Assembly: GCF_001640805.2 (NCBI RefSeq)
Contig: NC_066844.1
Coordinates: 9,106,430-9,170,429 of the forward strand
Source: Lates calcarifer
Lineage: Eukaryota; Chordata; Actinopteri; Centropomidae
DNA: 64,000 nt
Direction: 5' to 3'
Shown here: positions 21,619 to 32,842 of the stretch, piece by piece
Layout of the letters: each line of letters begins with the position of its first letter
Numbering within the stretch: position 1 is the stretch's first letter
Notes under the pieces: generated by a model
Seen by the model: the letters and a program-made list of their open reading frames with translations, nothing else
What the model was told of the DNA's origin: nothing
Databases searched by the model: none
Translations under genes and position numbers: made by a program

Positions 21619-23756
21619 CTAGGGGAACAGAGACACAATGTTCTTCTGAAATGGAACCACAACAATATATACTACATAATAATAATTATAACAAATAAAA
21701 CAGATAAGAAGAGTCGAGATAAAGGTACTGTACTGAATCAAACGTTTCTCTTTTTCTGTGTAACTTGTCTTTACACAATGCTTTTGATGGAGTATTGGCA
21801 ACCATTTTGAACTAAAACCAAAATATAAACAATGCCAAAAATGTCTTTGTTTTGTCAGTGACCAAAAGCAGAAACATAAGATTCTGACCCAGAGGAAACA
21901 TCATCACTCAGCTGCTGCTGTAGAGTTTGAACTGCCTTAGTAATATTTTCTTTTAAGTAATTAACTTAGAGTTCATAAATTTCCCTGCCAATATTTTTTT
22001 TCAGTACTTTCAAAGTAATGTGTTTTCAAATGTTTATTGTGACTGACTACATCTGCTCATAAAAGCATGACTAATGCACAGTATTTGTGGTTGTGTTTGA
22101 AAAGTACCCTGTGGAGTTTTTGATCACTAGTAGAGCAATGTCTTTTTGAGTGGGTCCCAGTTTTATTGTGCATTTGTGTACACATGAGCATGCAGGTGGC
22201 AAATTTAAAGGGGTATATATATATAAATAAAACAGAGGGAAAAACTGTTCTGGGAATTTAAAGAACAAGTAAAATCCAGTTTGTCAGAGGGAACACGGAC
22301 AAGAATCAAACAGAGTTTGTATGTCACCATTTGTCACGTGTGTTTGAAGAGGATTTTCAACCTCGACCATGCCAATACCAGAATTTTGTTTGGACAGTCC
22401 AGAGGAATTTACTGTTTAGCAGCTCAGTGCACATGTAATGACGTTTGAAGACAAGTGTATTAATGTCACATTTAAAAAATACCTTGTGTAGTCCAGTGTT
22501 TATGTATGATTCGTCTCCTCAAGAGACAATGTCCTGCTAACCTGCTTGTACCCATAATCTCAATGAAAATGCCCTTGGAGGATATTATTCATACCATCTG
22601 TCAATACCTTCCCTTTCCAGTTCATCAGTGGCTCTTTCCCTAGGCCATGGAATCAATAATCTCTCTGCAGCCCTGCCTGCTGATTAGAAAGGAGCTGGCG
22701 CAGGTTAATGGTAATGTTGTCACACACCTGTGTGTGTGTGTCTGCATCTGGAGTACAAAGGTATGTTTCACAAACCAATGTACATTTGTGCGTGAAACAC
22801 ACCTTTGCACACAAGAGAGTGAGATCCCTGTGGTGCATGTTAACACCAGATTTTTGAAAATGCAAAGTGGACTTAACACTTAGAGAGTAGAGGTCATAAT
22901 GCAGGTCAGTTAGGTCATAGATTCTGGCTTTGCTAATATGACTGGGTGTCAACAGCCATGCTAATGGATTTATAATTCTGACTTAAGCCTCTCATTCTTT
23001 TGAATAAGGCCAGTTTGGGGATGAAGCAGTGGGGTTACCAAAGCAGAGGACTGAACAGTGCAGGTTCTGCCCCTCAAGTGAAGCTCACTACTACCAGGTG
23101 CAAAGAGTGCAGGTATGACAACTATGACAACTCCATGGGGAATATTTACTAAGCCTCTCCCAAATTAGTTTCACGGTGCAAATGTGTCACTGCAAGTTCT
23201 CAATTTAGTGAAGTATTAAAACTAAAACTAAAGATGTAAATGAGCCTCTTTGTACTTCATTTTTTGTAATTACTTGCAGAATCTCTATGGTTTGGAATTT
23301 ATTTGCCTTCATTAGCTCAAATTTTTGTAGAAATGCAGTGTATTTGTCACAGAGTTGGGGGAGCATTGTCAGCATTGCTATTGTTCAATATGAGACAGTC
23401 CACACAACCAAGATATGAACACATTCAGCACTTTTTGTTCAACAAATCAGTTTCATCAAGGTAAGCATCTTGTTTTACCTTGCTGTGCTCTTACCTATGA
23501 AGAACCATTTGCAGTGGTCAGTTTGGCTTGAATGGTTGTGGTTGTTCATAGCTCAGCTCAGTACAGGTATCCACACCACTATTGAAAGATTTATATACGC
23601 TTGACTTTACTGGACTCATAGTAAAGTCACTAGACTTATTTGCTTCCTTGGAAATTATTTTTTATCCTTTTGCATACTGGTAATTGTAGCATTGTAGACA
23701 GGTAAATAGAAAAAAGAGAATGGATAGGTACAGGCGTCGGATTGTTTTTTCTCTCA

Positions 23757-23760
<4 letters not shown>

Positions 23761-23823
<63 letters not shown>
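23761..23823. repeat. (CA)31 microsatellite
   Basis: The longest perfect dinucleotide run in the window. Confidence 0.98.
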
Positions 23824-23826
<3 letters not shown>

Positions 23827-23956
23827 CTCACCCGTCTGTCCCTGCCATTGATTTTCTCCCACTTGGCTGTATTAACATCTTGCCAGAACACCCACCCCTG
23901 CTGTCACCACTGACTGAGGAGCACATTTGAGTTACTGCTGTCTCCCAGGCATGCAC

Positions 23957-23961
<5 letters not shown>

Positions 23962-24000
<39 letters not shown>

Positions 24001-24010
24001 TACATACACC
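23962..24010. repeat. (AC)n then (ATAC)n microsatellite
   Basis: Seventeen AC units passing into ATAC units, 140 bp after the larger CA run. Confidence 0.96.
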
Positions 24011-25973
24011 ATGATATGCACCATAGAATTTACAAATCAGAAAGTGTGCAGAGCAATACTATGTATGTAGTCCTGTCTCTCTGATACCCAGAAAGGAGAC
24101 AGCACACACAAACACATATAAGACAGTGAACATATTGTGTCAGATTGAAGACATGCATGGTTTTCTTTTCTGTTCTCATTTTGACGTTGAAAAATACTGA
24201 ATTTCACTGTCACTGAAGTCCCAATCTCAGCCTCCACTGAACAACCTGGATTAAACTCTCCAAGAAGCAGCAGGCTGTCCTTTACCTAAAATAATCTCAA
24301 AGAAGTCATGAAAATATTTCCTGAGTTTCTGTCTGCTTCATCATGAGTCCTTCATTTTCATCTACTATTAGCGTGACTCTCAGGTCCCTGTAGCAGTACC
24401 TGGGTTGGGTTATGTGTTGTGACAAACACTCTTAGCAGTGTTCATGTTTGGCTTAGTTGCTACGTTTGACTCTTTGTGGTCACTTACAGGACCTGCACAG
24501 AGGTACTGGAAGTTATACTCTGTTCATGTGCTGTGGACAGCAAACATGCACATGCTTACATGCTCCAGTAACAGGTCTTATGCAAATTGATTCCACACCT
24601 GCCCACAACAAAATGGTGAACTCAACAGCAAAAAAGGGATCCTTTCTTTGGTGTATTTGCCTCAACAAGAAAAGGAGGTCAGAGAGAAGAAGACCAAATC
24701 AGTGTGTGCAATAGTTGATAAGAATAGGACTAAGGATGAGGAATACAGAACTAACAAACAGTGCATGAGACAAACATCCAGTTTGCATTCTTTGCACAGT
24801 AGACAAACTTGTAGTGTGTACAGTCTGCACAGTCAAATCACCAGAACATCACCAGAAAGCTCAGTTTCCCATCTGTGTCTACACCAGATGTGTTCAGGCA
24901 CAGTTTTATTGTAGGTCACCTGTGTTTTGGCAGCACTCACAATTGCTGTTGCTCTGTGCATAAGTGTAACAATACACTTCAGGTTGCAATAACATACATA
25001 TAGCACAAGTGACAGCCTATGTAGACAGCTGTGTTATAACTCTCTCCCTTACTCCCTCTTTCTCCCCTCACTCATTGTTACATGTCCAAGAATCTTCCTG
25101 TGAATATTCACTTAAATATTAGTTTAGCCTTTTCAGATAATTATTAAGAAATGATTGGACCTGTGAAATAAAGCATTACCAAAGTTGGTACAACAATGTC
25201 ACAGAGAATGGTTAAAATGGCATAAAGGGTTACACACTTTAGGACTGGCTTTCCCACCATCTGAGGGAAAATATTTAGCTCCCTGCTGTGTCTTGATCAG
25301 CAGGGAACAAAACAGGAGCGTACTGAAAACCTCCAAAACAACACAGCCAGTTATTCTGCTCTCCCTTGTGTACCTACAAATATGTTCCCTTGAATTTTAG
25401 CTAAGCTTTTTTTTTTTCTTCTGACTGAGCTCAGCTCCTCTGCTACTCTTATTAAATATTGTAGAGTTTTTTCAGAGAGAGGACCAAGAGTGAATAAGTC
25501 ATATTATCCTCCGAACAGGAGAGGTCACACCACGTCAATTATATGGAAGTGGTTTGTTTATCTCAAAAGCAATGATGCCCAGATACAGTCTGCAAAACGT
25601 GTCACCGATTAGTAGCAACCAAAGATGGGAAACACAGCATAGAGAGTATGAAAATGCTATTTACAACTACACCAAGGTCTAGTAAGGCTTGTGGGGCTGT
25701 ACCAAAACAAAAAAATATTGTGTTGTCTTTTGCCACCATTGCCCCATATGAAAAGTGATTGAAAAGAAATTTGGATATTACAATTGAATTTGCATTATTT
25801 TTTAATGTTTAGTTATGATAGATAAAAATTTGTTTGCATTGTAAATGGTTATTCTATTTTTGTTAATAAATTATATTCTCAAAGTTTAACTAATGAGCCC
25901 ACTGGTTTATTTGATTTTATTTTTCAATTTTTTGCCATATTGCCCAGCCCTTTGTGACATAGTTAACCATGAC

Positions 25974-26508
25974 CAGTGTTGGGTAACGTTACTTTTAAAA
26001 GTAACTTGGTATGTTACAAAATTAATGATATTAAAAAAGTAACTTGCTACGTTAGTTACCTACTGAGAAAAATAACTTGTTAGAGTACTTTTGCGTTACC
26101 ACAGTGACAGCTTTAGCTGAACTACTATACTTAGCTTGCAGCTACTTATCAACAAGTACAACTTGCATTTTGCACTGTGATGTTCTCTTTGTTTTCACCC
26201 ACAGATTCAAAATAAAGTGAATATTTACACGGCGTAAAGGCTATCCTCTCTAACATCTAGCTACCTGAGCTACACCTGCATACTGATACACTGTAGGATG
26301 GGATACACTCCACTAGTATGCTAGTGGTAGGAAAGAAACATATTGTGCAAATGCATTTTCATATTGGTTTTGTAACGTACTGCTTATTTGAAAACATAAC
26401 TGACAATTATTTTAATTAAAAAATCAGCTCGTTAACTTACTAATTTCAACAGAGAAGTAATCGTAGTATTCTAACACATTGCTTAGTAGCACATTACCCC
26501 CAACACTG
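25974..26508. mobile_element. Non-autonomous hAT transposon (MITE), complete, with TIRs and 8-bp TSD
   Basis: The left end is cagtgttgggtaacgttact; the right end, read inward on minus, is cagtgttgggggtaatgtgc. Flanks are accatgac (25966-25973) and tccatgac (26509-26516), an 8-bp target-site duplication with one mismatch, as expected for hAT. The interior is AT-rich with many gtaac/gttac words and no transposase frame, so it must have been mobilised in trans. The 'cagtgttgggtaacg' family is common in fish. Confidence 0.85.
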
Positions 26509-27479
26509 TCCATGACTATAATCGTTGCCCTACCCTATCCACAACTTCTAACTTTAACAAAGTAGTCATTTTAAGCTAAATTTTAAATTTAACCAAACTT
26601 GAACCATAATGTTGTCACATAAAACAGATGTGTGGTTTGGACAGTGAATTGTAGGTGCTGCTCTGTCAAAAACAGAACAGAAAAACAACGCATTTAGTTG
26701 TTGAAGAACTTGTCAAATGAGGATGTATGTATGCAGGAATACATTCTGAGAGAGGGCAGTGCTTATGACTCACGACAGCCTTACATAGAAGACAAATAAG
26801 TACCAGCTGTCTAACTTTCAGCTTGAACTCCTTTCTCAAGCTCTCAACTTCTGTCACTTTTCATGTGAATTACTGGGTGAATTACTGGGTCATTATCTCT
26901 ATTAAACTTCTATCTCCATTAAACTTTCAAGACACCCTAATTTTAAGGACCATACAAATTACTATGTATGTTTAAGCCAAATAACTACCATACACTCACC
27001 TCAAAATTCAGTGCTTTGCCTTATAAAATATAAATCTGTAAAAATCTCATATTAATCATGATTTCACTTGTAAAGCAGTCTTTTATACTGGGACTTATTT
27101 CTACAGCAGGGATATATATTCCATCTGTGTAATTGCATGTTGGATCAGTTAGCAGGACAGATGTCCCACCTACAAATGATTCTGATTGGACTGTCTGCTC
27201 CATGAAGGAAGCCACATTTCTGATCAACAAATTCTAACTAGGTTGGATAAACAACTATGTTAACTTTACTATGAACTTGGCAAGATAAAGCTGAAACCAT
27301 GAAATGTGTGGTCCCTGGGTGTGAAAAACGATATGGTTGCTACACATTAGAACACGTTCAGTTTTCTAACTAATGCAGCCAAGTGTAGGTTGGCGCTTGG
27401 CCATCCAATATCCAGAATATAATATCAACATATGTGTGTGCAGTGGATGTTTTACTGTGAAAAACTACACTGGGTAACA

Positions 27480-27660
27480 AAGGAAAAATGAAAAATTTAC
27501 ATAAAATGTCTTAGTAACGCGTTGAGCCACTACAAGCCACAAGAACAGCTTCAGTGCCCTCTGGCATTGATTCTACAAGTCTCTGGAACTCTACTGGAAG
27601 AATGGAACACCATTCTTCCAAAAGATATTCCCTCATTTGGTGTTTTAATGATGGTGGTGG
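27480..27660 (-). mobile_element. Tc1/mariner-like fragment
   Basis: Plus strand reads cgttgagccactacaagcca, cattgattctacaagtctct, gaatggaacaccattcttcc, ttggtgttttaatgatggtg, a fish Tc1-type segment whose transposase is coded on minus (remnant HQMREYLLEEWCSILPVEFQ). It stops abruptly at about 27660 where LINE sequence begins. Confidence 0.65.
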
Positions 27661-27840
27661 ATCTCTTTTCCTGGTTTCCGTCAGTAATCGTGCTGCACCG
27701 TTTTGGATCAACTGGAGAGTCTTTAGGGACTTGTTGAGGAAGCCAAATAATAATGAATTGTAATAGTTCAGCCTAGAAAAAACAATGTGTGCATCAGAAA
27801 TGACCATTAAGAGTCCAGCAGGGGGACCAGTCGTCATGAC
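27661..27840 (-). mobile_element. L2/Rex-type LINE reverse-transcriptase C-terminal fragment
   Basis: On minus, the frame YYNSLLFGFLNKSLKTLQLI followed by QNGAARLLTETRKRD matches the conserved block 'YCNSLLFGLP.KSLK.LQ.IQNAAARLLTGTRKRDHI' of fish L2-type LINEs. It is fused head-on to the Tc1 fragment at 27660. Confidence 0.85.
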
Positions 27841-29298
27841 AACAGATTAAGGCTGTCTGTTCCTTATTGAAGCAGAAACTCTGTGAGCCAGAGTTCCCCA
27901 GTGAAGGAACTGTGCTCAGCTCACTGACCCAAGCACTCCACCCGTCCCCTTCATCACCTCCAGGCACAGTGTCCTTACATGCTTGTCAAGCATGACATGG
28001 ACAAGACAAAGCTAACTCTGCTTAAAGGGAAAATTCCACATTATTAAAGGACCATTCCAGTAAATTCTGTGTGCTTATAACTGTAGTTACATGACTATCA
28101 CTGAGACTGGGATGGTTACAAATGACTAAATGACAAAGTAATAACTACACTGGCAATATGTGGAAAAAGTCAAGCATCTGAATAACTTCCAAATTCGAGA
28201 AGATGAGTGTCAGATAAGCCAAAGGGAAATTCTAAGTATCAACTGAGCAATCTTACAGCGGCTAAAATATCCTTTTTGTCTATTATGTGCAACATTGAAG
28301 TCCAATTTTTGTTCTTGTAGGTTTGTATACACCAGTAACAACAGGCTAAACAGTCTATTTTTGTACTTAGCTGTTCTAATTATACCTGCACCAATGGACA
28401 CCAGTGTGCTACACAGGAACTCAGTTGCCAAATTCACAAACTATAGAACAACATTTTCCATATATTAAACTGAAAATTGCTGTGATTGTTAACCATGCTG
28501 GCAGTTGGAAGTCTACTATGTCTTTTTTTCAGCATGAGTTTATCAAATGCTTAAAGCACAAATAAAATTCTTACAAAGAAGGCAAGTGTGGGACATTTAC
28601 AATATACCAGCCTATCTTGTATTTTGGAAAATTTAATATTCCCATTTTCTATGTTTTAAGACATTCCAAACAACATGTGGTTTTAAGACCTGCCACATAA
28701 ATTAGTCAGTTTTGTCATAGTCAGTTCAACTGCCAATTATTTGACACATATGTGTTTTTGTTGTGATGTTCTCTCTATTTGGTACTGTTCAAGTCAGTCT
28801 CTTGTTCCTGAATCCTCAATTTACCCCACATCTCAGGACACTGAGTGCTACCTGGCTCCATCATTTAGCAGTTCTGTGGAGCCTTTGCACCTGCCCTCTT
28901 CACCCAGTAAATAACAACTCCCCCAAGCTGCTCCCCCACCCTCTCTCTATTCTGCTGTCTGTCTACCATGCTACCTTGATCTCTTCTCTTTTGTTCTATA
29001 ACTCATCACCCTCCCCTTCTGCCTCTATATAGTCACTTGTCACAGTCTGTCACAGTCGACAGAGAGTATTGGGTGTCTGATGGCTGCTTTTTGAGCTACT
29101 AGGCTCTTGTGAGACTTTGTGAATGTAAAAAGACACATACAAAAGGAATGTAATAGTATAAACAGCATCTTACTGATACCTAACATGCAGTTAGCTCTGA
29201 TTTCTACCGCTGTTTAAAAAACAATGGAGATTATACTGTATGTCACCACTGCTTACAGTACTGGCCCAGAAATCACCTGACCAAACCTGAACCATCTT

Positions 29299-29341
29299 GC
29301 TGTGAGGCGACAGTACTAACCACTGCACTGCCATGCCACCA
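29299..29341 (-). mobile_element. Mermaid/DANA-type SINE head fragment
   Basis: Read on minus: ggtggcatggcagtgcagtg followed by gttagtactgtcgcctcaca; only the A-box side is left. Confidence 0.7.
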
Positions 29342-30719
29342 CCAAAATGACTGTGGTGGTTTCAATTATGTTAGAAAAAGCTGACAAGAAACTGTACCTG
29401 GTCCAAACATTGACAATTAAACTAAGAATACTGACAGATCTTCATTATCGGTATCAACATTTGATTATATTAATAATCTCTCTGCTTCCTTATCTCTCCC
29501 AATCTCTCCTCTGTTTTCCTCTCTCCAGTGATTTAAACAAGTTGTTATCCCCTCTGGAAGGATTAACAGGCCCAAACCTGATAGTGATAAAAGGAAAAGC
29601 AATAACTCACCGTTAATTCAGATAAGGCAACAGCAGTTGGCATGACAAAGGAAGTGGGTGTGTGTTTGGAGGAGTGAGGGGCAATAGCCAATATGTACAG
29701 TTGCTACAGCAACCATAAACAAGAGGATAAAGAGCACTGGGGAGTGTTTGCATATGTTTGTGTTTTGTTTTTCATCATCAGTACACATTTTATATCTCTT
29801 TCTCACACACACTGACAGCACTGAGGTTAAACGCCCAGCTTATCCATGGAGATGTTCAAGGCCTCAGTTTGACCAGGACAGTAACAGCTCTGTAGTGAAG
29901 CAGTTCTGGTTAATCTGTCTTTCCTCCACCATTTGTCTTATCAGAGCAAATATGCACAGAGAATTCAGTGGCTCCACAACAATACTGTGTGCTTGAACTG
30001 GATTATCGATCACAGCACACGTCCAACCCCATCTTGTTCAGTTTTCATGAACAGCAAGCTGGGAGAGAATTTACACACAATTGACACAGAATGGGAATAC
30101 AAAATTGAGCAAATAAAGTGGATAAAGCTGTGGAACACTGCAGGTAAAGGCACACTCATGTTTGCAGTTGCATCTTTTGTCAGTGATAAATTGGAAGTGC
30201 CGCTGGAAAAACTGTAGACAGAAGGGCAATGCTTCTGTAACTGCATCTTGGCTCTAAATTAAATTTAGCGAAAGACCTGTTCCATAGGGTGTGTGAATAG
30301 CATGGCTGCACAGGACCAGCACCACTTACAGTGCTACTGTGTTTTTTTAATGAGAGTTTTTTCAACCCCAAAACATAATTTCTATATTATGTCTAAACTA
30401 GAGCTGCCACAATACATATATTTTCACTATAATTTCAAACTATAAAATTTACAGTTACAGTTAAATGACAATCACAAGTCCCTAGAGTCCAAAATGTAGT
30501 CTGAGTAACTGTCAATGAAGACTAAGGCCAGTAAACAGTAAACCATCGTTGTGGTTTGGCCTTTTGTTCATACAATAACAGCACTGGGGGCCTGAAAACA
30601 CAAACTTTTGAAACCAGGTTCCACAGTGTCATCTTTTGAAAATGCCACCCTTAACATCACCAGAAATATACAGTTCTTGTGAAAACTGTGACAACAAAAA
30701 CAAGCAAGGTCTGAATTGT

Positions 30720-32260
30720 TAAAACAAGACTTTGTTGATCACTTTAATGTCCTCAAACAGTCCCATAGCAGTCTCCATCTCCAGCCTAACACCCACTCAT
30801 GGCCACGAGTGGGCTGCTTCAGCAGACTGCTCTGCCTCATCACCTGGCTTTTCTCTGCATGCAACACAGACAGTCTGCACTTCATTGACATCGTGGATAT
30901 CTCTTCGGCGCAGATGATCTCCATTTGAACAAAGCTTCCACTTGGGTACTTTCTGCCACCCTGGCATTCAGCATCTACCATCCCCATGCTCCCAGGTCCA
31001 CATGCCTATCACATGATCACAATATGCGCATCCATTGGTCCAATGCTGACCCGTCCGTCAGAGACTGATATGAAAATGATTCCACCTCATACATTTGCTA
31101 TCAGACTTGTACTATTAAATGTCACTTTTAATATTCCTGTCATTAGCAACAGGCAGCTGCGGGAAAACACTATTTTTCTGTTAATATTTAGCGATTGCTT
31201 AAGCCTTCTATACATCCACATACATGTTCCTCTGTGTTCCTCATACACATGATTTCAAACTTAAAATGACTCTTTTCTCCTTTTGTAAGATCCCTCAATA
31301 ACAAGAGCTTTTTTAAAAAAATCCATGATATGATTAGAGCAAAATATTCACTTTTTATTTATTTTCCACCATGCTATATACTAAGAGAACTTATTAGGTA
31401 CAATAAAGCAGTGCAGGATGAGAGACAAACCTAGTTTTCCAATATTATCTCAGCCAACTATAATGATCCAAAAATACTATTCTCAACAATGAATGACATT
31501 TTAAATCTGCATTCAACCCAAGACTCAGCAGACCAGGCCTCCACCACTAAATGTCAAGAATTTCTTTAGAGAAAAAATGATAATAGTAGACTCAACACTC
31601 CAACCAGTCCAGGAAATAATAGTCTCCCCCTTAAAATCCTCCACCAAGTATAATAACTAGCTTAGATATAATCACTGAGTATGTACTACGTAAAACTGTC
31701 AATAGTATGAAACCCTCTACCTGCTCCCTTGACCCTATTCCAGCTGACCTTTTCAAGAGTACTTTTGATAGACTGTTCACACTCTTCATTATAAATTCCT
31801 CCCTACAATCATTTTCCCTAACCCTTTTAAGACCACAACTGTAAAACCTTTACTCAAAAAAACACTGATCCTCCCTGTTTCAGATAGATAGAGATCTACC
31901 TTTACTACGCAAGGTTTTAGAAAACAAGGTTTTAAACAATTACACAAACTACTTTCTGAGAATGATATCCTCGAAAACCTTTGATCTGGCTGCAGAGCCA
32001 ACCATAGTACAGAGACAGCTCTCATCAAAGTTTTAAATGATCTTAGAATGAATGCTGATAATGGGAAATATCTGACCTGAGTGCTGTTTTTGACACTATC
32101 AACCATGATCTTTTACTTAGCCACCTTGAGAAATGGGTTGGTGTCTCTGGCAGAGTTCTAAGCTGGTTTGGAGAGTGTATTACTGAGAGAAAATTCTTTG
32201 TCAAAATTGTAGAACGCACTTCTGAAACATTAACTGTGGATCAAGAGTAACAGAGAGACT
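30720..32260 (+). mobile_element. L2-type LINE, decayed (endonuclease end plus reverse transcriptase)
   Basis: About 1.5 kb on plus. CNTDSLHFIDIVDIS followed by a WHSAST block fits the 'FIDNWD.F... DGLHP' end of the LINE endonuclease. Further on are the RT blocks: KPSTCSLDPIPADLFKSTFD, then ENDILENL*SGCRANHSTE and TALIKVLNDLRMNADNGK, then a frame-shifted SAVFDTINHDLLLSHLEKWV and VSWFGECITERK equivalent. Several stops and frameshifts. Right end near 32260-32300, where an RTE-type LINE begins. Confidence 0.8.
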
Positions 32261-32339
32261 GTTTCTGAAAAAAAGATACTGTTAAAGTAACTTGTAATTT
32301 AGGTGTGCTCCAATTATCCTTAAGCATATACTGGAGTAG

Positions 32340-32842
32340 TTTGCAGCTAAACCTGAGGCAGTCAGGATGAGGATCAGCACCTCCAAGTCTGAGGCCATGG
32401 TTTACTGCTAGAAAATAGTGGAGGCTCCCTTCAGGTTGGTGGTAAGTTGCTGCCTCAAGTGAAGACTTTCAAGTATGGGTCTTGTTCACAAGTCACCAGC
32501 TTTGGGTAATGACCAAAAGAATGACATTGCAGATACAAGCAGTGTTTCTTCCGTGGGGTGTCTGGGTTCAGCCTTAGAGATAGGAGCCAATTAAGGTGGT
32601 TTGGGCTTCTGAATAGGATGCGTCCTTTTCCAGACATGTCCACCAGGGAGACCCCGGGGTAGACCCAGAACTCACTGGAGGGATTACATATCTCATCTGG
32701 CCTGGGAAAACCTGAGGACCCCTCAGGAGAAGTTGGAAAACATTGCCTGGGAGAAGGACATCTGGAATACACTGCTTCACCTGTTTCCACTGTAACCCAA
32801 CCCTGCATAAGTGGAAGAAAATGAATGGATGGATGGTGACCT
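32340..32842 (+). mobile_element. RTE/Rex3-like LINE 3' end
   Basis: Plus-strand remnants in shifted frames: MRISTSKSEAMV (RT end), then SLRLNPDTPRKKH-type remnants read on minus, RWFGLLNRMRPFPD..., RGRPRTHWRDYISHLAWENL-like, then 'WEKDIWNTLLHLFPL'. It ends ccctgcataagtggaagaaa followed by (ATGG)n, the usual tail of this fish LINE type. Reading frames are broken. Confidence 0.75.

Noticed and set aside
23761..24010. CRISPR-like or satellite array
   Set aside because: Ordinary CA/ATAC microsatellites without spacer structure. CRISPR is not expected in an animal genome.
28763..29032. Plus frame MMFSLFGTVQVSLL..., considered as a gene or LINE 5' piece
   Set aside because: No conserved block, no splice context. 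Leucine/serine/proline content is typical of a chance frame in pyrimidine-rich DNA.
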